From positions 4,898,001-4,962,000 of the forward strand of contig JAZGTN010000025.1 in the NCBI GenBank assembly GCA_037783415.1: a stretch of DNA of 64,000 nucleotides. Reading direction: 5' to 3'. Shown here in pieces: positions 1-14,000 of the stretch. The notes beneath the pieces were generated by a model that had not been told where the DNA came from, made no database searches, and saw nothing but the letters and a program-made list of their open reading frames with translations. Each line of letters opens with the position of its first letter. Positions within the stretch are counted from its first letter, which is position 1. The position numbers and the translations under genes are program-made. Source of the stretch: Leptasterias polaris (lineage: Eukaryota; Echinodermata; Asteroidea; Forcipulatida; Asteriidae).

Positions 1-898
1 GACATAAGTAGCAAGAGTTATTTATATGTACACTTCATCCCAGCAAATTAGGTATGGTTAAAATGAAATGCGGTAAATTACACATTTCCTTAGCTTACCA
101 TCTTACCCGTTCATCCTTACGCTCAAATTGCAGTGGAACAAATTCCTTTCCTTTTCTTTTCTTACCTGTACATTTTTCATCTGTCCTTAATTTTAAAAAA
201 TAATTTTCAAATCGCCAATGAAAGGCTACGCTTTCAAGAACATCCTCTGTCATAGACGCCCTTCGGTTCAATCCTGGTTGTTAAAGACGCTGATTATTGG
301 AGCGTAAATGTTCTTTACGGTCCTTAGGGCTCGCTTAAAGGACCTAAGTGGTGATTGAGCGCTGTACAAGAGCACCGGGCGCTGTTTATCGCGGAGTTCA
401 GCGCTTTATACTGCACACGCCTCTTTTCGAAAGCATGGATTGGGGCTTGGGCTTGGGCTGAGGCTCCGTCTATTATTCAGAAGATGTGCGCTTTCCTAAA
501 CTGGGCTTTAATCAGGTGGACGGATTACAAGCCGGAGCCCACGCTTCAAGCCCTAGTTTAAAGGGACACGTTGCCTTCAAATCTCATGAAATTTTACTGT
601 TTGGATGTGTTCCTTATCCTTATTAAGAGTTGTTCTTGCAATAAAACACCTTTAATGTGTAATAATTAGTGAATGGTGATTTAAAAAAACCAACATTGGC
701 CTCTGACCCCTCGACATCTTTCCCGCGAAACGTATATGTATTTCCAGCCGTAAATACCATCGTCCATGTAATGGCAAAATGCGCGATGAACAGTAGTTAG
801 GCTGTTGCCGTAGCCAGTGGCCTGGTATCAGATGAACACTGGGTAACATACCATTCTCTACCTCTGAAGCTAGCACAGTATTGGGCCCAAAATTGCCA

Positions 899-1055
899 GC
901 CGCGTATTCGCGGAATAACCAGCCGCATATTCTGAAAAATAGAACACATGCAGTACAGGGAGGTGAGTATAAAATATGGCTCATCTGTTCACCTCCCTGT
1001 GTTGCATGTATTCTATTTTCGGAATATCTGGCTGGTTATTCCGCGAATACGCGGC
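899..1055. mobile_element. 157-bp hairpin element
   Basis: GCCGCGTATTCGCGGAATAA at the left and TTATTCCGCGAATACGCGGC at the right, with AGGGAGGTGA / TCACCTCCCT near the centre. Confidence 0.8.
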
Positions 1056-1331
1056 GTAGCTTCAGGTAGCTCGGTTTGTATGAACGTGTATGTAAACACC
1101 TACACCGTTCGTATGTCAAAATGGATCGCCACAAAAACAGATTTAAGACGTGTCAAAAAAGAAGAAACCTCGTCAATCAGGGTAAGAAAACTGTGGGACT
1201 AACCGAGAGAAACAACCGGTGTTGTTTATACCAAAATGTTTATTGTGGACAGGAGGGTTGAGGACAATAGACACGGCACATCACAGCAGCACTGTGATCA
1301 ACGTTTTACGACTGGAAATAAGACTAGTAGG

Positions 1332-1390
1332 AACACGTCGGCCATTTATGGGAGTCAAAATCTTGACTCCCATAAATGGCGGACCGTGTT
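1332..1390. repeat. Short hairpin
   Basis: GGCCATTTATGGGAGTCAA pairs with TTGACTCCCATAAATGGC across a 4-nt loop, with outer AACACG / CGTGTT also paired. Confidence 0.75.
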
Positions 1391-2555
1391 AGTTCACGAA
1401 TAAAAGGAAAACCACACAGTTTTGAGGAATGTTTGTGTGGATCATTATATTCTACTTTTAAAACATCTTTCCGATCGTGTTCATTTCACATCAAACGCTT
1501 GTTATAGCCCAAAGCGCCCAATCCGAAGGCAATGTGTCCCTTTAAAAAACGGCTGTAGAATAACGCACTTTACATGACGCCATAACCCGTAAAAATCTTT
1601 GGTAAGAAGCAGCAGCGTCATGAAGAAGGAGATGATCACAAATTAGTAATCCATAATGTTTTAGACTCGTCTCTGGTCCTTTGCTATCAGCCATAAGCCA
1701 ATTGTAACCGTCGTGTCGGGGTTTATGCACTGCATCACTTCAATGTCACTAGCCTTGAGTCTATGACCGTGTCAGAATTGATGGCTTCTGAAGTGGCTAC
1801 GGCCGAAGAGCTGAAAAGTCAACGTTGTCGGTGCAGCCAACGACCATAGCCGTAGCCAAAATTACTTGACGTTGTGACCGTGGGGAATTTCTTGTAAGAA
1901 AGCGAACCTTGAGCAAGCTACTCCTTTAACTTTGTTGGTTTATTTCCCAGCAAATTGAGCTGTTTTGATGCTGTTCGTATTACTTCTGACTCTCCAATCC
2001 CAAGGAATTTAACAACATTATTGAGCTATAAAATTTGATTGATGACGATAGCAGTTTGACCTGTTTTTGCCATGGCGATATTTAAACTGGTATTAGTTGA
2101 AGCAGCTTTGCAATTGTTGTTTTAGACAAACACAATAATCATCTTTTTGTTCACTGTCCTGTCCTTTTCGAGGCTATGGATTAACTGTAACCGTCTTTTG
2201 TATATTGTCATGCAGCCGGCTCTATGAATTTGAACTACACACTACCTCTTATGTAGTCTTGTTTCCAGGCGCTGTTTTTGCTAAATCGATGAACAGCCTA
2301 TTCAAGTCAAAACAAAGGACTCAGTATCCACCATATGTTTTTGTATGTGTACGTAAAAACCTTGTCTGATGGAAGTGGACATGACAACGGAAGCCAAGGG
2401 CGGTCTGATTTGTGTGACCTAGCAAAAGGTTGTCTGCCTGTGGTGGAAGTCAATTTATGAGTAGCATTGATGCTGAACGAACATCATAATATATTCAAAG
2501 ATGGCTTGATTGACGTGTAAAAAGAAGCTGTACAAATCCTTGAATGATAATAGAT
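1391..2555. other. Intergenic, no gene seen
   Basis: Only short chance frames. GGCTACGGCC and CCATAGCCGTAGCC near 1,795-1,858 hint at a relic of the element at 34,057. Confidence 0.4.
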
Positions 2556-2707
2556 CGATCCATTAAGCCCCGCCTCCTTACGAGTTGACCAATCACAGCC
2601 GCGAAACCCGATCACCATTAGTGCAAAGATCACCAAACAGCTCAAATGGTGATCAGATTTCGCGGTTGTGATTGGTCAATGAGAAATGGGCGTGGCTTAA
2701 TGGATCG
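2556..2707. mobile_element. 152-bp palindromic MITE, copy 1
   Basis: CGATCCATTAAGCCCCGCC at the left and GGCTTAATGGATCG at the right. The arms also share TTGACCAATCACA and GATCACCATT. The same element lies inverted at 49,234-49,386. Confidence 0.83.
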
Positions 2708-3224
2708 GTGTATAGACCTTATAGTACTGATGGCTTCACAGTTTAGCCATTTTGCAGAATACTGTCAGAAATGCAGTACCCAGGTACAGCACTAAAGCAA
2801 TGCAGTAAACAAACCGTGACGTCATCAGTACAGGGTCTATGGGTAGGGAGATCGTGAGTTACCGTGGTAGTTTTAAGTTTTCTCAGTGCTGCCCTCAACG
2901 ATGCAACCCCCATATTATCCTTCAGGTGCGATTTAGAGCTCATCGCTATCCAAGACTGGCTTTGAGTGTCACCAAATAGAATAAGTATTAAACTCTAACC
3001 ACTTCCTGGTCAGAATTTACCTGGATTCAGGTCCCGTGGGGGCCTGACCAATTTCTGGGTCAGATTATTACGTCAGTTTGACCCATGTCTGTGTTATTTT
3101 GACACAGACTCTGAGTCACACTGACCTAGAAATGGTTCAGGGCTCCTGGTACCCGGAACCAGTTAAATTCTGACCCGGAAATTTATACAATGCATTAGGG
3201 TACACATTTAACATCATATTCAAT

Positions 3225-3351
3225 AGTCTTGGCCCAAGACGTCAGTGATCGACAGTGGATAGTGTACTGCGCTCGGTTGTAAATCGTAACGATTTACAAC
3301 CGAGCGCAGTACACTAGCCACTATCAAAAACTGACGTCTTGGGCCAATACT
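3225..3351. mobile_element. 127-bp near-perfect hairpin element
   Basis: Arms TTGGCCCAAGACGTCAG and GTACTGCGCTCGGTTGTAAA pair with the right half around a centre at about 3,288-3,289 (ATCGT/AACGAT). It is probably a MITE; no second copy was seen. Confidence 0.8.
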
Positions 3352-4943
3352 ACATAGTCAATTAATGCTGTTAAAAAGTGTTATAGATTTCCAAACAAAA
3401 TGGTCTTCACTCATCAGTGCACCCATGCCTGTAAAACCATTTAAAATGTGTGTTGTTTCTATTGGATGATAACTTGTAGTTCCGTGTGTATACTTTTCAG
3501 CCTATTTCGAATTGACCTATCCTAAGTTAGGTTCAATCTTTGATATGGCATTACGATTTATGGCACATCTTCACCAGGTATTGGCATTATCTCACCGTGA
3601 TCTGGGTAACATTTTGGGCAAGGAAGCACTCTATGGCGTCAAAATAGTGCAGTTGACCTTTATGTGAAGCAAATCGGTAAACATCATCAGATAATCGATG
3701 AGAGTGAGCACACCAGAAGGGAACTGCATATCGAGTCATCTATGGCTAAGGTTATACTTGTAGTCTACTGAATCTACGGAAGTCTGGCTATGTTTAAAGG
3801 TGTGTGTTCACTATCATAAAAGCTCAGGTATTTTTGCTGCTGCGTGGATCAAATCTATGTTTATAAAGAGATTGTTGAAATAAAGCATGTATTCAATTAC
3901 CACTCTAATAGGAAGAAAGTGGTGTTTGAAGCTTGCATTGTGTGAAAAATAGAAATAACTATAGGAATAGTAAACTTGCGGGTACAACCATGTGTAAAAT
4001 CTCTTTTGGAGGAGTGTTGGCTCTGGTCAGAGCCGATGCGAACAGTATACTGTGCTTGTCTTCGGGAGAATGCTGGACTGTGGGGTGGTGATGCAGCGCT
4101 TGAGGGATGCACATTTTGGCGGGAATAGCTTGTTACTTATTCTTACACGAACAACGAACTCTTACAATTGTTATACAAATTATAAGTCTGTGTTACGGTA
4201 TTTAGTTGATATTTATCTTGATTTTGCTGACAATTTCATTAGTTTATGAAAATTTAGTAAAGTGAACGTTCGCTTTAAAGCAAATTGCTCATCAGACGAC
4301 GCTGTGCGAAGTGCCTGAACGGGGTGCCGTTACACACTCCTACCGAGATAATTAAATTTGAGGTCGGCGTTTATTTTTTGCTTGACCAGTAGAGTGCCTT
4401 GGAGTGGTAAAGATGCAGTCTTTGATTAAAGCTGTAATGTATTTCATCAAGGTATTTCCATTGGGGATCCTTGTTCGGCGGTAGTTATGTAGGCTAATGT
4501 ATTATATACGGGCTGGCTACGTGCCTAGATTCAAAGACGTGTAGAGCTGAACAGGTGTTATATATAGAGTGTTTTCAACCGTCATCGTCTCTTTTGCTGA
4601 AGACAAGATTGCACTCTGATTGAAACGTCGCGTAATGACACCATCCATGACAAACATTTTTACAGCTGATTAGATATATGTTTTCAAGACTTTAACATGA
4701 AAATGTGTTAATGGTAAGAAAAAACTGTACAAGCCAGTGCAAGTTGCAGTGTATTACGAGTTACAGCAGCCAGTCCATCATCGGCCTGTTTCATAGGGTA
4801 CTTATTTTGTGTGTTTTTTTGCTCCATTCAAACCGGTGTGGAACGAAAATGAGGCCTTATCCGCCTTATGTGACTATTTATAGGCGTGTAGCTATAAAAA
4901 TAATAAAAGGACGCCACTGTACATGATGACGCGGCGATTCGGA
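3352..4943. other. Intergenic, no gene seen
   Basis: No coding frame or repeat was recognised. Confidence 0.4.
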
Positions 4944-5165
4944 CAATAGACCCTTCCCACTAAATATGTAAATTGCACATCGCGCTTGCGCACTAACACT
5001 TTGGTTGGCAAAATGATGGAACATCGCGCCTTTTTGCATGGGGCAGATGGTCGCAGCACACGTTTGTGTGTCTGCTTAGTGCACGTCTCTAAGGAGTTTG
5101 CCAACCAATAGTGTCTGTACGCATGCGTGGATGTAATTTGCATATTTCAAGGGAAGGGTCTATTG
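4944..5165. mobile_element. 222-bp MITE
   Basis: Ends CAATAGACCCTTCCC and GGGAAGGGTCTATTG are perfect inverses. TTGGTTGGCAAA and TTTGCCAACCAA pair further in. Confidence 0.8.
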
Positions 5166-6621
5166 GATTGTATCCACCACTTCGGACACGACCTTAGACT
5201 GGAAGTAGTCTGGTTCCGTTTTAAGAAATTTGTTGTTATGATAATGTAACACAGGACACCTGACCAAAAATTGTCCACCTCATGAATATTTATACCTCTG
5301 CTGGATTATAACTAGTCTTGACTTGGTTTTTGACTTCCTCCCTTAGGAATAATCATATTTATTTCTTCTTTTTTTCTTCTTCTTCTTTTTGTATTTGCCT
5401 TCGGTTGTGTGTGGGGAGTACATTTAAAGCCTAAGTGAAGCTCAGATGAAGTGTCCTGGGAGATGTATCATGTTCTTATCTTACATTATTAAAGACAAAC
5501 AGAAGCCTGTCAGAGCATAAATGCGTACTGCGATGAGCTACATCGAATGCACACGCAGATTATACTAATTATTAATAATAATTACTTAGGCACAGACCCA
5601 TGCATAATATTACGGTATGAATTTTGTGTTTTTGTAGTATTTGCAAAGAAAGTATTTTTGTTACTACCATCCGTGAACCCCAAATCTGGGGCGAGCATGT
5701 TTCGTTCGAATACAGAGCAGAAGTCTCGATTGTGTTTGATCAATTCATTGAACTTTGCTTGGGAAACCTCAATACGTGATATATCGATTAAATTCTTTTT
5801 TGGTGTTCAAAATGTGGCCCTCTTGTCCTGTCTTTACTGTGTTCCAGGAATCTCAGGAATTCTTTAGAGGATTTAAGGGGGTACTTTTGTACAAGAGGAA
5901 AAGAGTGTGTTCGGAACAATTGGGGAGACACCCTCTGCCACATATCGGACTGAGCGTTAGAATTCTTGGTAGGCACCCAAGAATGTGGAACTTGGTAAGA
6001 AAGAATGCTGATAATTATCGGATTATAGCTTTGAGTTCTATTCGGTTCGGGAAGGAGTTCTGCAGAACAGGGTAGAGGGGAATTTACTCCAAGACTATGA
6101 GTCCCGTATGTCAGTAACAGATATCTTCAGTTATCCCAGTTAGCCTTAAGATTTTAATGTCATAAGCTTCTTCAGAGTTAGGCTTGCCGTTCCTTCACGT
6201 ATGTTCTTCCGTGAACTTCCAGTAAAGTCGTCGCTGAGAAGGGCCACGCCTGGTGCTACGAGTACCAGAGGTTTTTTACCTGGTGCCAACCCTGACGAGG
6301 CTGGGAAACTTGAGACTAGAGTTTGCCAAGCGGGAGAGTGGGTCACCAGGTGACCCAGGTACCGGTCTGAAGACACCTTCAACGGTACGGAGCAACAAAT
6401 GTAAGCATAGTAGATTTTTCTTTTCTTTGAGAAGCACATCATCAAAAATGTGAAGGGGAATAACATATAATCAGATAGTGGAACTGGTGAAAAGTCGCAT
6501 TCCCTTATAAGGCGATCTCCTGGCTGCCGCTTCACAGGTTGTATCATAAACTTGGGTGTGGTCCCTGGTTAAGCTAATGGTGTATGGCTTCTGAACGGCA
6601 CCCGAACAAAGATATTGGCAT
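5166..6621. other. Intergenic, no gene recognised
   Basis: Frames of up to 133 codons overlap each other on both strands and show no known motif or consistent exon borders. I treat them as chance. Confidence 0.4.
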
Positions 6622-6748
6622 AATAGGGAGACCGCCATACAATATATGGCTAGATAGCTCAGTAGGAAGGGCGCCGGCACGTTAAACCGGGGTTCGTTGG
6701 TTGGTTTGAGTCCCCCGCTCTAGTTAATTGTTCTTTATTCAACCCCAA
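6622..6748 (+). mobile_element. Second SINE family copy
   Basis: AATAGGGAGACCGCCATAC, GATAGCTCAGTAGG, GGCACGTTAAACCGG and the end TTCAACCCCAAAT. It abuts the tail of the type A SINE at 6,750. Confidence 0.78.
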
Positions 6749-6749
6749 A

Positions 6750-7170
6750 TAATAGTGGCTTCTTATATAGCGCTCATATCCGTCACTCAGTGACGCTCAA
6801 GGCGCTTCAACAGTCAGTATTTTCCTGCAAGGTATATATGTGGAGCTACTTTTTGAATTTTGATACCTATTTCTTTACATAGCACCATGTAATGGTTTAC
6901 AAGGTGCTGTGGCGCAATATGCAGCCAATCAAACCAGGAACACCGGGGCAAACCCCTTCTCTTTTCGATAAGTGCACTGGGTTCTTTTACGTGCATTACA
7001 CAACACACGGGACCAACGGCTTTACGTCCCATCCGAAGGACGAAGCAATAATGGTTAAGTGTCTTGCTTAATAAGGACACAAGTGTCACGACCGGGACTC
7101 GAACCCACACTCTGCTGAACAGAAACACCAGAGCTTGAGTCCGGTGCTCTTATCCGCTCGGCCACGACAC
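6750..7170 (-). mobile_element. SINE, tRNA-Leu-like head, body type A
   Basis: Minus-strand copy of the element at 26,918-27,329. The head is at the right (GCCACGACAC reversed) and the tail with GCGCTATATAAGAAGCCACT at the left. B box GGTTCGAGTCCCGGTCG is intact. Strong similarity runs over the whole length. Confidence 0.85.
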
Positions 7171-10100
7171 GCAAATTATTGTACTTTTTAGTTTAATCTT
7201 TTTTGGCTGCTCGCTCCGTGCGTAACTAAAATATTTACAAGTATAAAGTAACTTAACTTGTAAACTTGCGGGTACATACAAGCTATAAAAAAAACGTTGG
7301 AGAGGAATGTTGTCGGGTTATTTTACAATTTTTCCCCCCTGTTTTTTTAAGGGTCGCGGGTTGAAAATGGCCTACAGCGTTTCTAATTGGGTTCTAACAT
7401 CGCCACATTCATCAATTGAATATAACTATCAATATGTATACAGCATGCACAGCTACATCTACGCAGATCACACCGTGCTGGCGGCAACACACGGGCACTA
7501 GCCAAGGACAAGGTCTGTGTAATTTGCAATTCATATTTTTTTTAAATCGCAGTGACACCACCAATGCTTTAGAATTAAAAACTGTTTCATAAAGATTGCT
7601 TAAATGACGCTAATACGGCACTAAATGACGTGACGATAAGTCAATCACACTTATAAACAGGGAAACTAAAACAAACTAGGGCATACGATGTAAAATTACT
7701 GTTGATACTACAATTTGTAACCTCGTCATAGTGTGAAATCAACCTGTAACTATTTGTGTTTATTGTTACGGCTTTGCATTTATCAGTTTCTTTCTGACCA
7801 CCATAATTCCGACTTGAATAACACATTGCTCAGTCCCTGACCTCAGCCCTCGGGTTGTATCCCAACTCATACAGCAAACATAACATAATTGATTGCCTGA
7901 CTGCAACGCGAGACTGGGTACTGCATATATTTACCCCCCTTATCTTAAAGTTGCATCGCATGATTTTTCTCTGACAAAATGTTGACAGGGGATGCTGTCA
8001 AAAAACAAATTAATACCAAACATTAGTATATATGCCACAGACAATGCACAAAATACATGTAACATTCATGGCTGAAGGACGTGAGAAAATGTCAAGATCA
8101 TGACAAAAAATGTTTTTGTTTTTATTTAACTGCCATGCTATTTATCACTCGTGGTTTTTTTTTCGTGCAAATACCTTAAACAAAAGCTAGTAACTTTATA
8201 AAATCTTAAAAATTGATATTTTTAATTTTCAATTAGATTTTGGGGGTCGAACCGGCCAAAAACGGGCGTAGTATTTAGGGAACGCGTGCATAGAAATCGC
8301 ATCTTAAATGCTTTCTCTCAACGAATTTCTTGAGTATGATTTGATACATACGGAGCTGTATGTAATTCAATTCAATTCAATTCAATGTTTATTGTCCATA
8401 AATTGGAAATTTGCTTTGTCGAACATGCTCATAACAGTAAAAATATATATTTTGTTAAATTACAGAATTAAAAATTATGTTCAAGAAGAACAATATTTTA
8501 CACTTTATAAAAACTTAATGGGGTGTTTGTCTGTTTGTTTGTCGGGATGCTTGCTTGCTTGTTTTTTGTTTGTGGTTTTGTTAACGGGAAAAGTCTATTG
8601 CAAAAAGCAGTATTATTAAGGATTGGCTGAATCGACGTTTATTGTTTAGATCTTAATTCTTCAGTCACATGAGCCTTTTCGAAAATCAGTTTTTAGCAAC
8701 AAACAGATACTACCTAAGTACGCCCACGCAAAAAGTACTCTTCGTAAACTTGTTTTAAAAACCGAGCATAATCTGTTTTAGCCCGAATTAGGGACTAGCA
8801 ATTTGGTCAGCATTTCCGCATTTCCTGTCACATGATTCCCCGTAAGTTCGACTCATAGAATATTAGCAAATGAATGATATTCAACACCCACTGAATGCCA
8901 AAGATTTCCTCCAATTGCTCTAGAAGTCTTTAGAGTCTCATACTAGCAGCCCGAGGGAGTTGTCCACTTTTTATAGTCAAGATTTCTGTGTAGGAATCAA
9001 ATATTCAATGCGCATGAGGCAGAGGTCTAAACAATTCAGCTTCATGCTGACTTCCATTCACTACAGTACTCTTATTATAGAAAGAATGTGCTTTGTTTGC
9101 ATTTTTCAAACCATAATTGGCAATTGAGCGATTTCCTGGTAACTGATGTTTTCGTGTTGTACTACAATTTCAAATGTAGTGTCATAGATTGAATTTTATT
9201 AGCGGAATGCTGATTTAAAGATCAAAATGATCAATAAAGATACAACACAAGTCACATGTGAGAGTTTCAGCTTAGTACAGCGTCTACTTGCTGAGAAAAC
9301 AGCAAACAACTTACTCTCACTGTGTAATTTGCAATTCATATTTCACTCAATTTTTTTTATGAAGAACGACGAGCCCATTCGCGTTCAGCAAGGTGAAGCG
9401 GGGTACGGTACCAACCGCATCTCCGACCTCAGCGTTCAGAAACAGACACCACGGAAAAGTGAATCTCCAAAATGGATGCGAGTTTTGGAGGTGCACATTT
9501 TTCGGCATGATTTGATTGCTTTGTAGTGAACGGGGGCATTTCAGAGTAGGCCTTTGCTTACTACCATTGCCATAACAAGTAAGTCTTGCATAGAAATTAC
9601 ACAGCATTGTTCGAAGTCTTTACCAATGCACCACTAATTACATATAGTTAAATATCATGACATTAAATACGTTATATTCGATTCTGCATACAAATTTCAC
9701 TCAATGTAGATATTACGAGTGTGTTTTTTTTTATTTTATCGGAGACCTGGAGTTAAAAAAATATATATCAAAATAGACTTCAATTTCAGACAACTAATAA
9801 TCAAGCTGTACAGCATTTTGTTAAAGTGACACATCTTTGGTGTTAGTTGTCGTGCCTTTCGCTATTGAACGCTCCACATGTAAAAAGAAACTGCTCGTTG
9901 ATGAAGGAGATATCAACATTTCAATGGAAGGAAACCTTGACTTGGACATTATCTTGTCTGAGTGAAAAACCTGACAATAATCACATCGGCGTCTGAATGT
10001 CTGATGCCACAGAATGTCAAGGGAGCCGCCACTGCACACGTGACATTATAGTATATACACGCAATCTTACCTGGCCTTCCATCTTTTTCAATTTTCCACA

Positions 10101-11079
10101 AAAGTGGTTTCTTACTTGCCCTGGAGTTACCATAACAACGAGCCTTTATTGCGGCGGTAAAATTAGAGGACATTATGGGAGAGGAGTGTTGCCTCCAGTG
10201 CATCAGGCTCGGGTAAACAAGGCTATGGCATTGACTTATCAAAACATACGCTTCGGTTTGCTACTACAATTGCTTTAAAATAGGGTGGTAATTTCTGAGA
10301 AAACTGCACACACGGGAAGCGGAGTTTTTCGTTTACTGTTAAAACGGGCTCATATTGATGATGTATTTTTAGGTAATGCGTGCGTACTCCCAAACTGTGT
10401 TTTTGTTTCTCTGAATTTTAGTATCAGTGTGAATCCTTGTCTCTTGTTTCGAAATGATAAATTGATACAAAAATTGTATTTCTTTTCAGCAGAAAGGAAT
10501 TATCTTTTGTAGGCAAAGGTTTTTTCCCATCATAAAAATTATACGCTCGAAAAAAATGACGAAAACAATTAAAGAGGCGTCGACATTTACCAGGAAAGAT
10601 ATTCACCCAATCTGTTCTAAGATTCCAGTGTTATTAAACTTCACTGTGTTGGTAAAACGTAAAGCAAATAACAGTATTAAGCCGCATCTTAAATGGAGGG
10701 TATCCCTTTTGTAATAAAAAAATAAAATAAAACAATGAATACTCATAAAAACTTACTTGGTAAAAAGCACTGCAACTGTTGATAATGTATAACATAATAT
10801 TATTGAGAAACGATTCCCTTCTAAGGAATGTGGTATTAGAGAAAGAGATTTAAAACAGTTTGAATATGAGAAACGTGTCATGCATGACTAAAATTCTCGG
10901 ATTGTGTTTACCAATTATGGATTATTCTTCCTGCGTGGACATAACTGCTACATATTATCGACGATATCTGAAGAAGAAAAAAATACCATCTTTCGAAATG
11001 AAATTTTCACAGCTTATAGTTTTGTTTTTATCTACATATGTAATTAAAACAATCCAACGGTGCCAGAAACCAAAGGTAT
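7171..11079. other. Intergenic, mostly unassigned
   Basis: Holds a piece of the TTAA-type MITE (10,745-10,850) and a stretch at 9,250-9,320 that resembles 42,240-42,310 (TCACATGTGAGAGTTTCAGC type). No gene was recognised. Confidence 0.4.
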
Positions 11080-14000
11080 GCTTTACCTTTAATTTGCGAT
11101 TACGGCTATACTGCTACCACTGTAACGTAGAGTTTTGCTAAGGACGTCCTAATACTTCAACATGATGCAGCTATCCACCAGCCTGAGCCATAGCCGCCAT
11201 TTTGGACACCAATACACCGTGCAAGCAGCGCCTATTTGGCCATTTATTTTTAAACCTGGGTTTGTACGTACATTGCTTTAACCATCTTCCGCCATGCTTT
11301 AACCCCGGGTCCCAAGAGTCCCTTTAAATCAATGTCTGATCTGATAACGTTTGCCTCATCGGAAGGCGCTTTTAATTATAGGGCAATTAAGTCTGTTTGG
11401 GGGTGATCCCAAAGTAATTCCCATGCTAGAAAGACGTTGTAGTAGCCTGATGATAGATAGATTACATTATGTAATTCAAGCTTTGTGTACAAAACGCATA
11501 GGCAAAATATCTGCCTGTGTTTCAATGGGTGTGTACAACCTATGTTTTGTTGTGTGGACATGTCAATGGGGACTAACCTTCAAAGAGTCATGGTAACCTG
11601 TTAGTGAATTCAACCCCCTGTGTTACTACACTATCTCAAAGGGTGGGTTTCGAATAGAGGATTACATGTAGTATGACCGGATTTGACTGAACGGTTCTTA
11701 TGTTATTGTTAGAAACAAAAATGTGCCTACCGCGACAGCCACCCTGTTTGACCGTGCGTGCGGTGAAACGAAACTGATCACAAAAGTAGAGAAATAGAAT
11801 AATTATACCTTATTCCGGGTAAACTTTTGAATGACACTTTTTTCTAGACTGGGGCTACATTAGAAAATATATATATATGTACACTTGTATCATTGAAAAC
11901 CATTAATTACGACCCAAGTTGATGTAGGGAACGTGACCAATGTGACTAGAGTTAAATGTCACATATTCATAGTATACGTGTCCAGCATCATCTGCTCGTT
12001 CACACCCATCTCTTACCTTTTAGGAAGGTGTGCGAGAAACCTTAATGGTGTGGTTTAATAATGCATTATGGCACAGCACTGAATGCAAATGGGGCTCGCC
12101 TAACGCCTGTTACTAAAAATAAGTGGGTTTTGCATTTCATATCACTCATGGATGTAATCGAATTATCGTAGAAAGATTGAGAGGTGACGTCAAAGCTCGG
12201 AGAAATGATGGTCAGAAGAATGATCAGACGGATTGGATGTTGTCAGACTCGAATTTGGTGACTCGGACTCGACTCAATCAACGGCAATTTTAGATCACAT
12301 CCTCAAAAGATTCAAACTCTTACTCGCGACTCGAAAATCAAAGCAATGGGGACTCGGTGAATCGTGAGTCACACATTTTTTCCAACAACAACAAAATGTG
12401 TTAAAAATATATCATTCTGATGCTTAATTTTCTATAGTTGCTAGGAAAAATATACATTCATCAAGTATCAAGTTCAGTACACATATATAAAACATGGGAC
12501 TTTCTGTTTGGTATTTTGTCCTTTATTATCCTCAATCAGAATGTGTTCAGTCATCTTATTGATCGAATAATGTTGCACAGTTTATGACTTGTACCTCGGA
12601 CACGAAAATCGAACAACTCAGTTACGTGGGACGGCAAGAATAAGTGGCTCGCTAGTGACAAGAAATATGTCAGCAATTCCCTTCTTGCCACAAATTTATT
12701 TCCGGGCATGTTTTATTTAAAAAAATTAATAGATTGTCATAATTATGTGACACCGGTCTTCGAACCATTGAAATTTGACAAATCTGTAGGCATTGCGTAT
12801 ATCGTTACGCCATTAAAGTTCACAAAGTGCTTGGCTTAAAAAGGGCAAACAAATTCGAAGATTTAGAAGAGAATACCTCAAATTTCTTTTAATTTTCCCC
12901 TCCACCTTGCTTTTTAGCGATTACAGTCCATACTTTATAAAGGGGTCAAACATACATTCAAAGTACAGAATTTATTCAAATCTCACGTCTTGTTGACAGA
13001 TAGACTACGTAAACCTCGGGCGTAGAGTTCTTGGCCGGGAAGATGTTTGCATTGAAACCTGCAGCGCAGGCTAAAGCAAATAACGAAAACTTGTAATTGT
13101 CGTTGAACCGCTAGACAGTGTTTCTGATTCTTCCATGCGTGTACGGGGCCCACTACACGGTAAAAAAAACAATTGTAATTTTACGGTGATTTCACATAAA
13201 TTATCCTAACAATTATGGGTATCGTTATAACTGTAATCTTAAACTGTAAATACTACCCCCATGATAAGTTGACGTACAACTCTTGTGTCTCTCCAAACAT
13301 GATTTGTACCCCCTTATTTGTCCCCGTGCCCCCTTCTCCCCAAGACACACGACGGCCTCCCGTCCACCTTTCATGTCCCCCTCATCCCTCTCCCGTCCTC
13401 TTAAGTCCTCTATCTACAATCGTGTAGAGTAAATCCTCCCAAGCTTTCCAAACTCCCATGTCACTTTATACCCTCGCACCAAGTCCACCTCCCGGCGTTC
13501 TCATCAGTACTTCTCCATACGAACAACAGACGTATTTTCTTCTGCTCCGAGAGGCACCGTCCACTTACAAACTCCTTCAAGTACATGACTTGTGTTTTGA
13601 GTTGACTAGCCGCGGTCAGCTCGCTGAACTCAACGCGCCCTGCATTTTAATCGCGCATGTAACCTTTCAGATAATACTCCCTTCGCCCCTAAGTGCCTGT
13701 CGCATTGCCTCTCTCAAGGAAACTTCTGTTGGACTATAGAGTTTTTTTAAACTGTCGTTGTGCTAGCTGCTGGTATTGAAAGTCCTTCTTTTTTCTCGTT
13801 CTTCGTTCAGTTTGCCCACTTTCCTCCCTCATTCTCCTTCCCCGAACCCCACCCCCTTATGATGGCTCTGTAGAGGTGCTGATCACCTGTTCCATCTTGC
13901 CACTCAAAGGCACTTTGTTGTAACTGATTTATATATTTTTTATGTATGAATAGTATAGGCCTATTCTATATATTTTTATCTTTGTAAACATTTTCCCGGC

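Noticed and set aside
5547..6547. Protein-coding gene from overlapping frames of 66-133 codons
   Set aside because: No known motif, frames on both strands overlap, and no matching splice sites were found.
13215..13739. Pro- and Ser-rich open frames on the plus strand
   Set aside because: They come from a pyrimidine-rich stretch; no domain and no exon borders.
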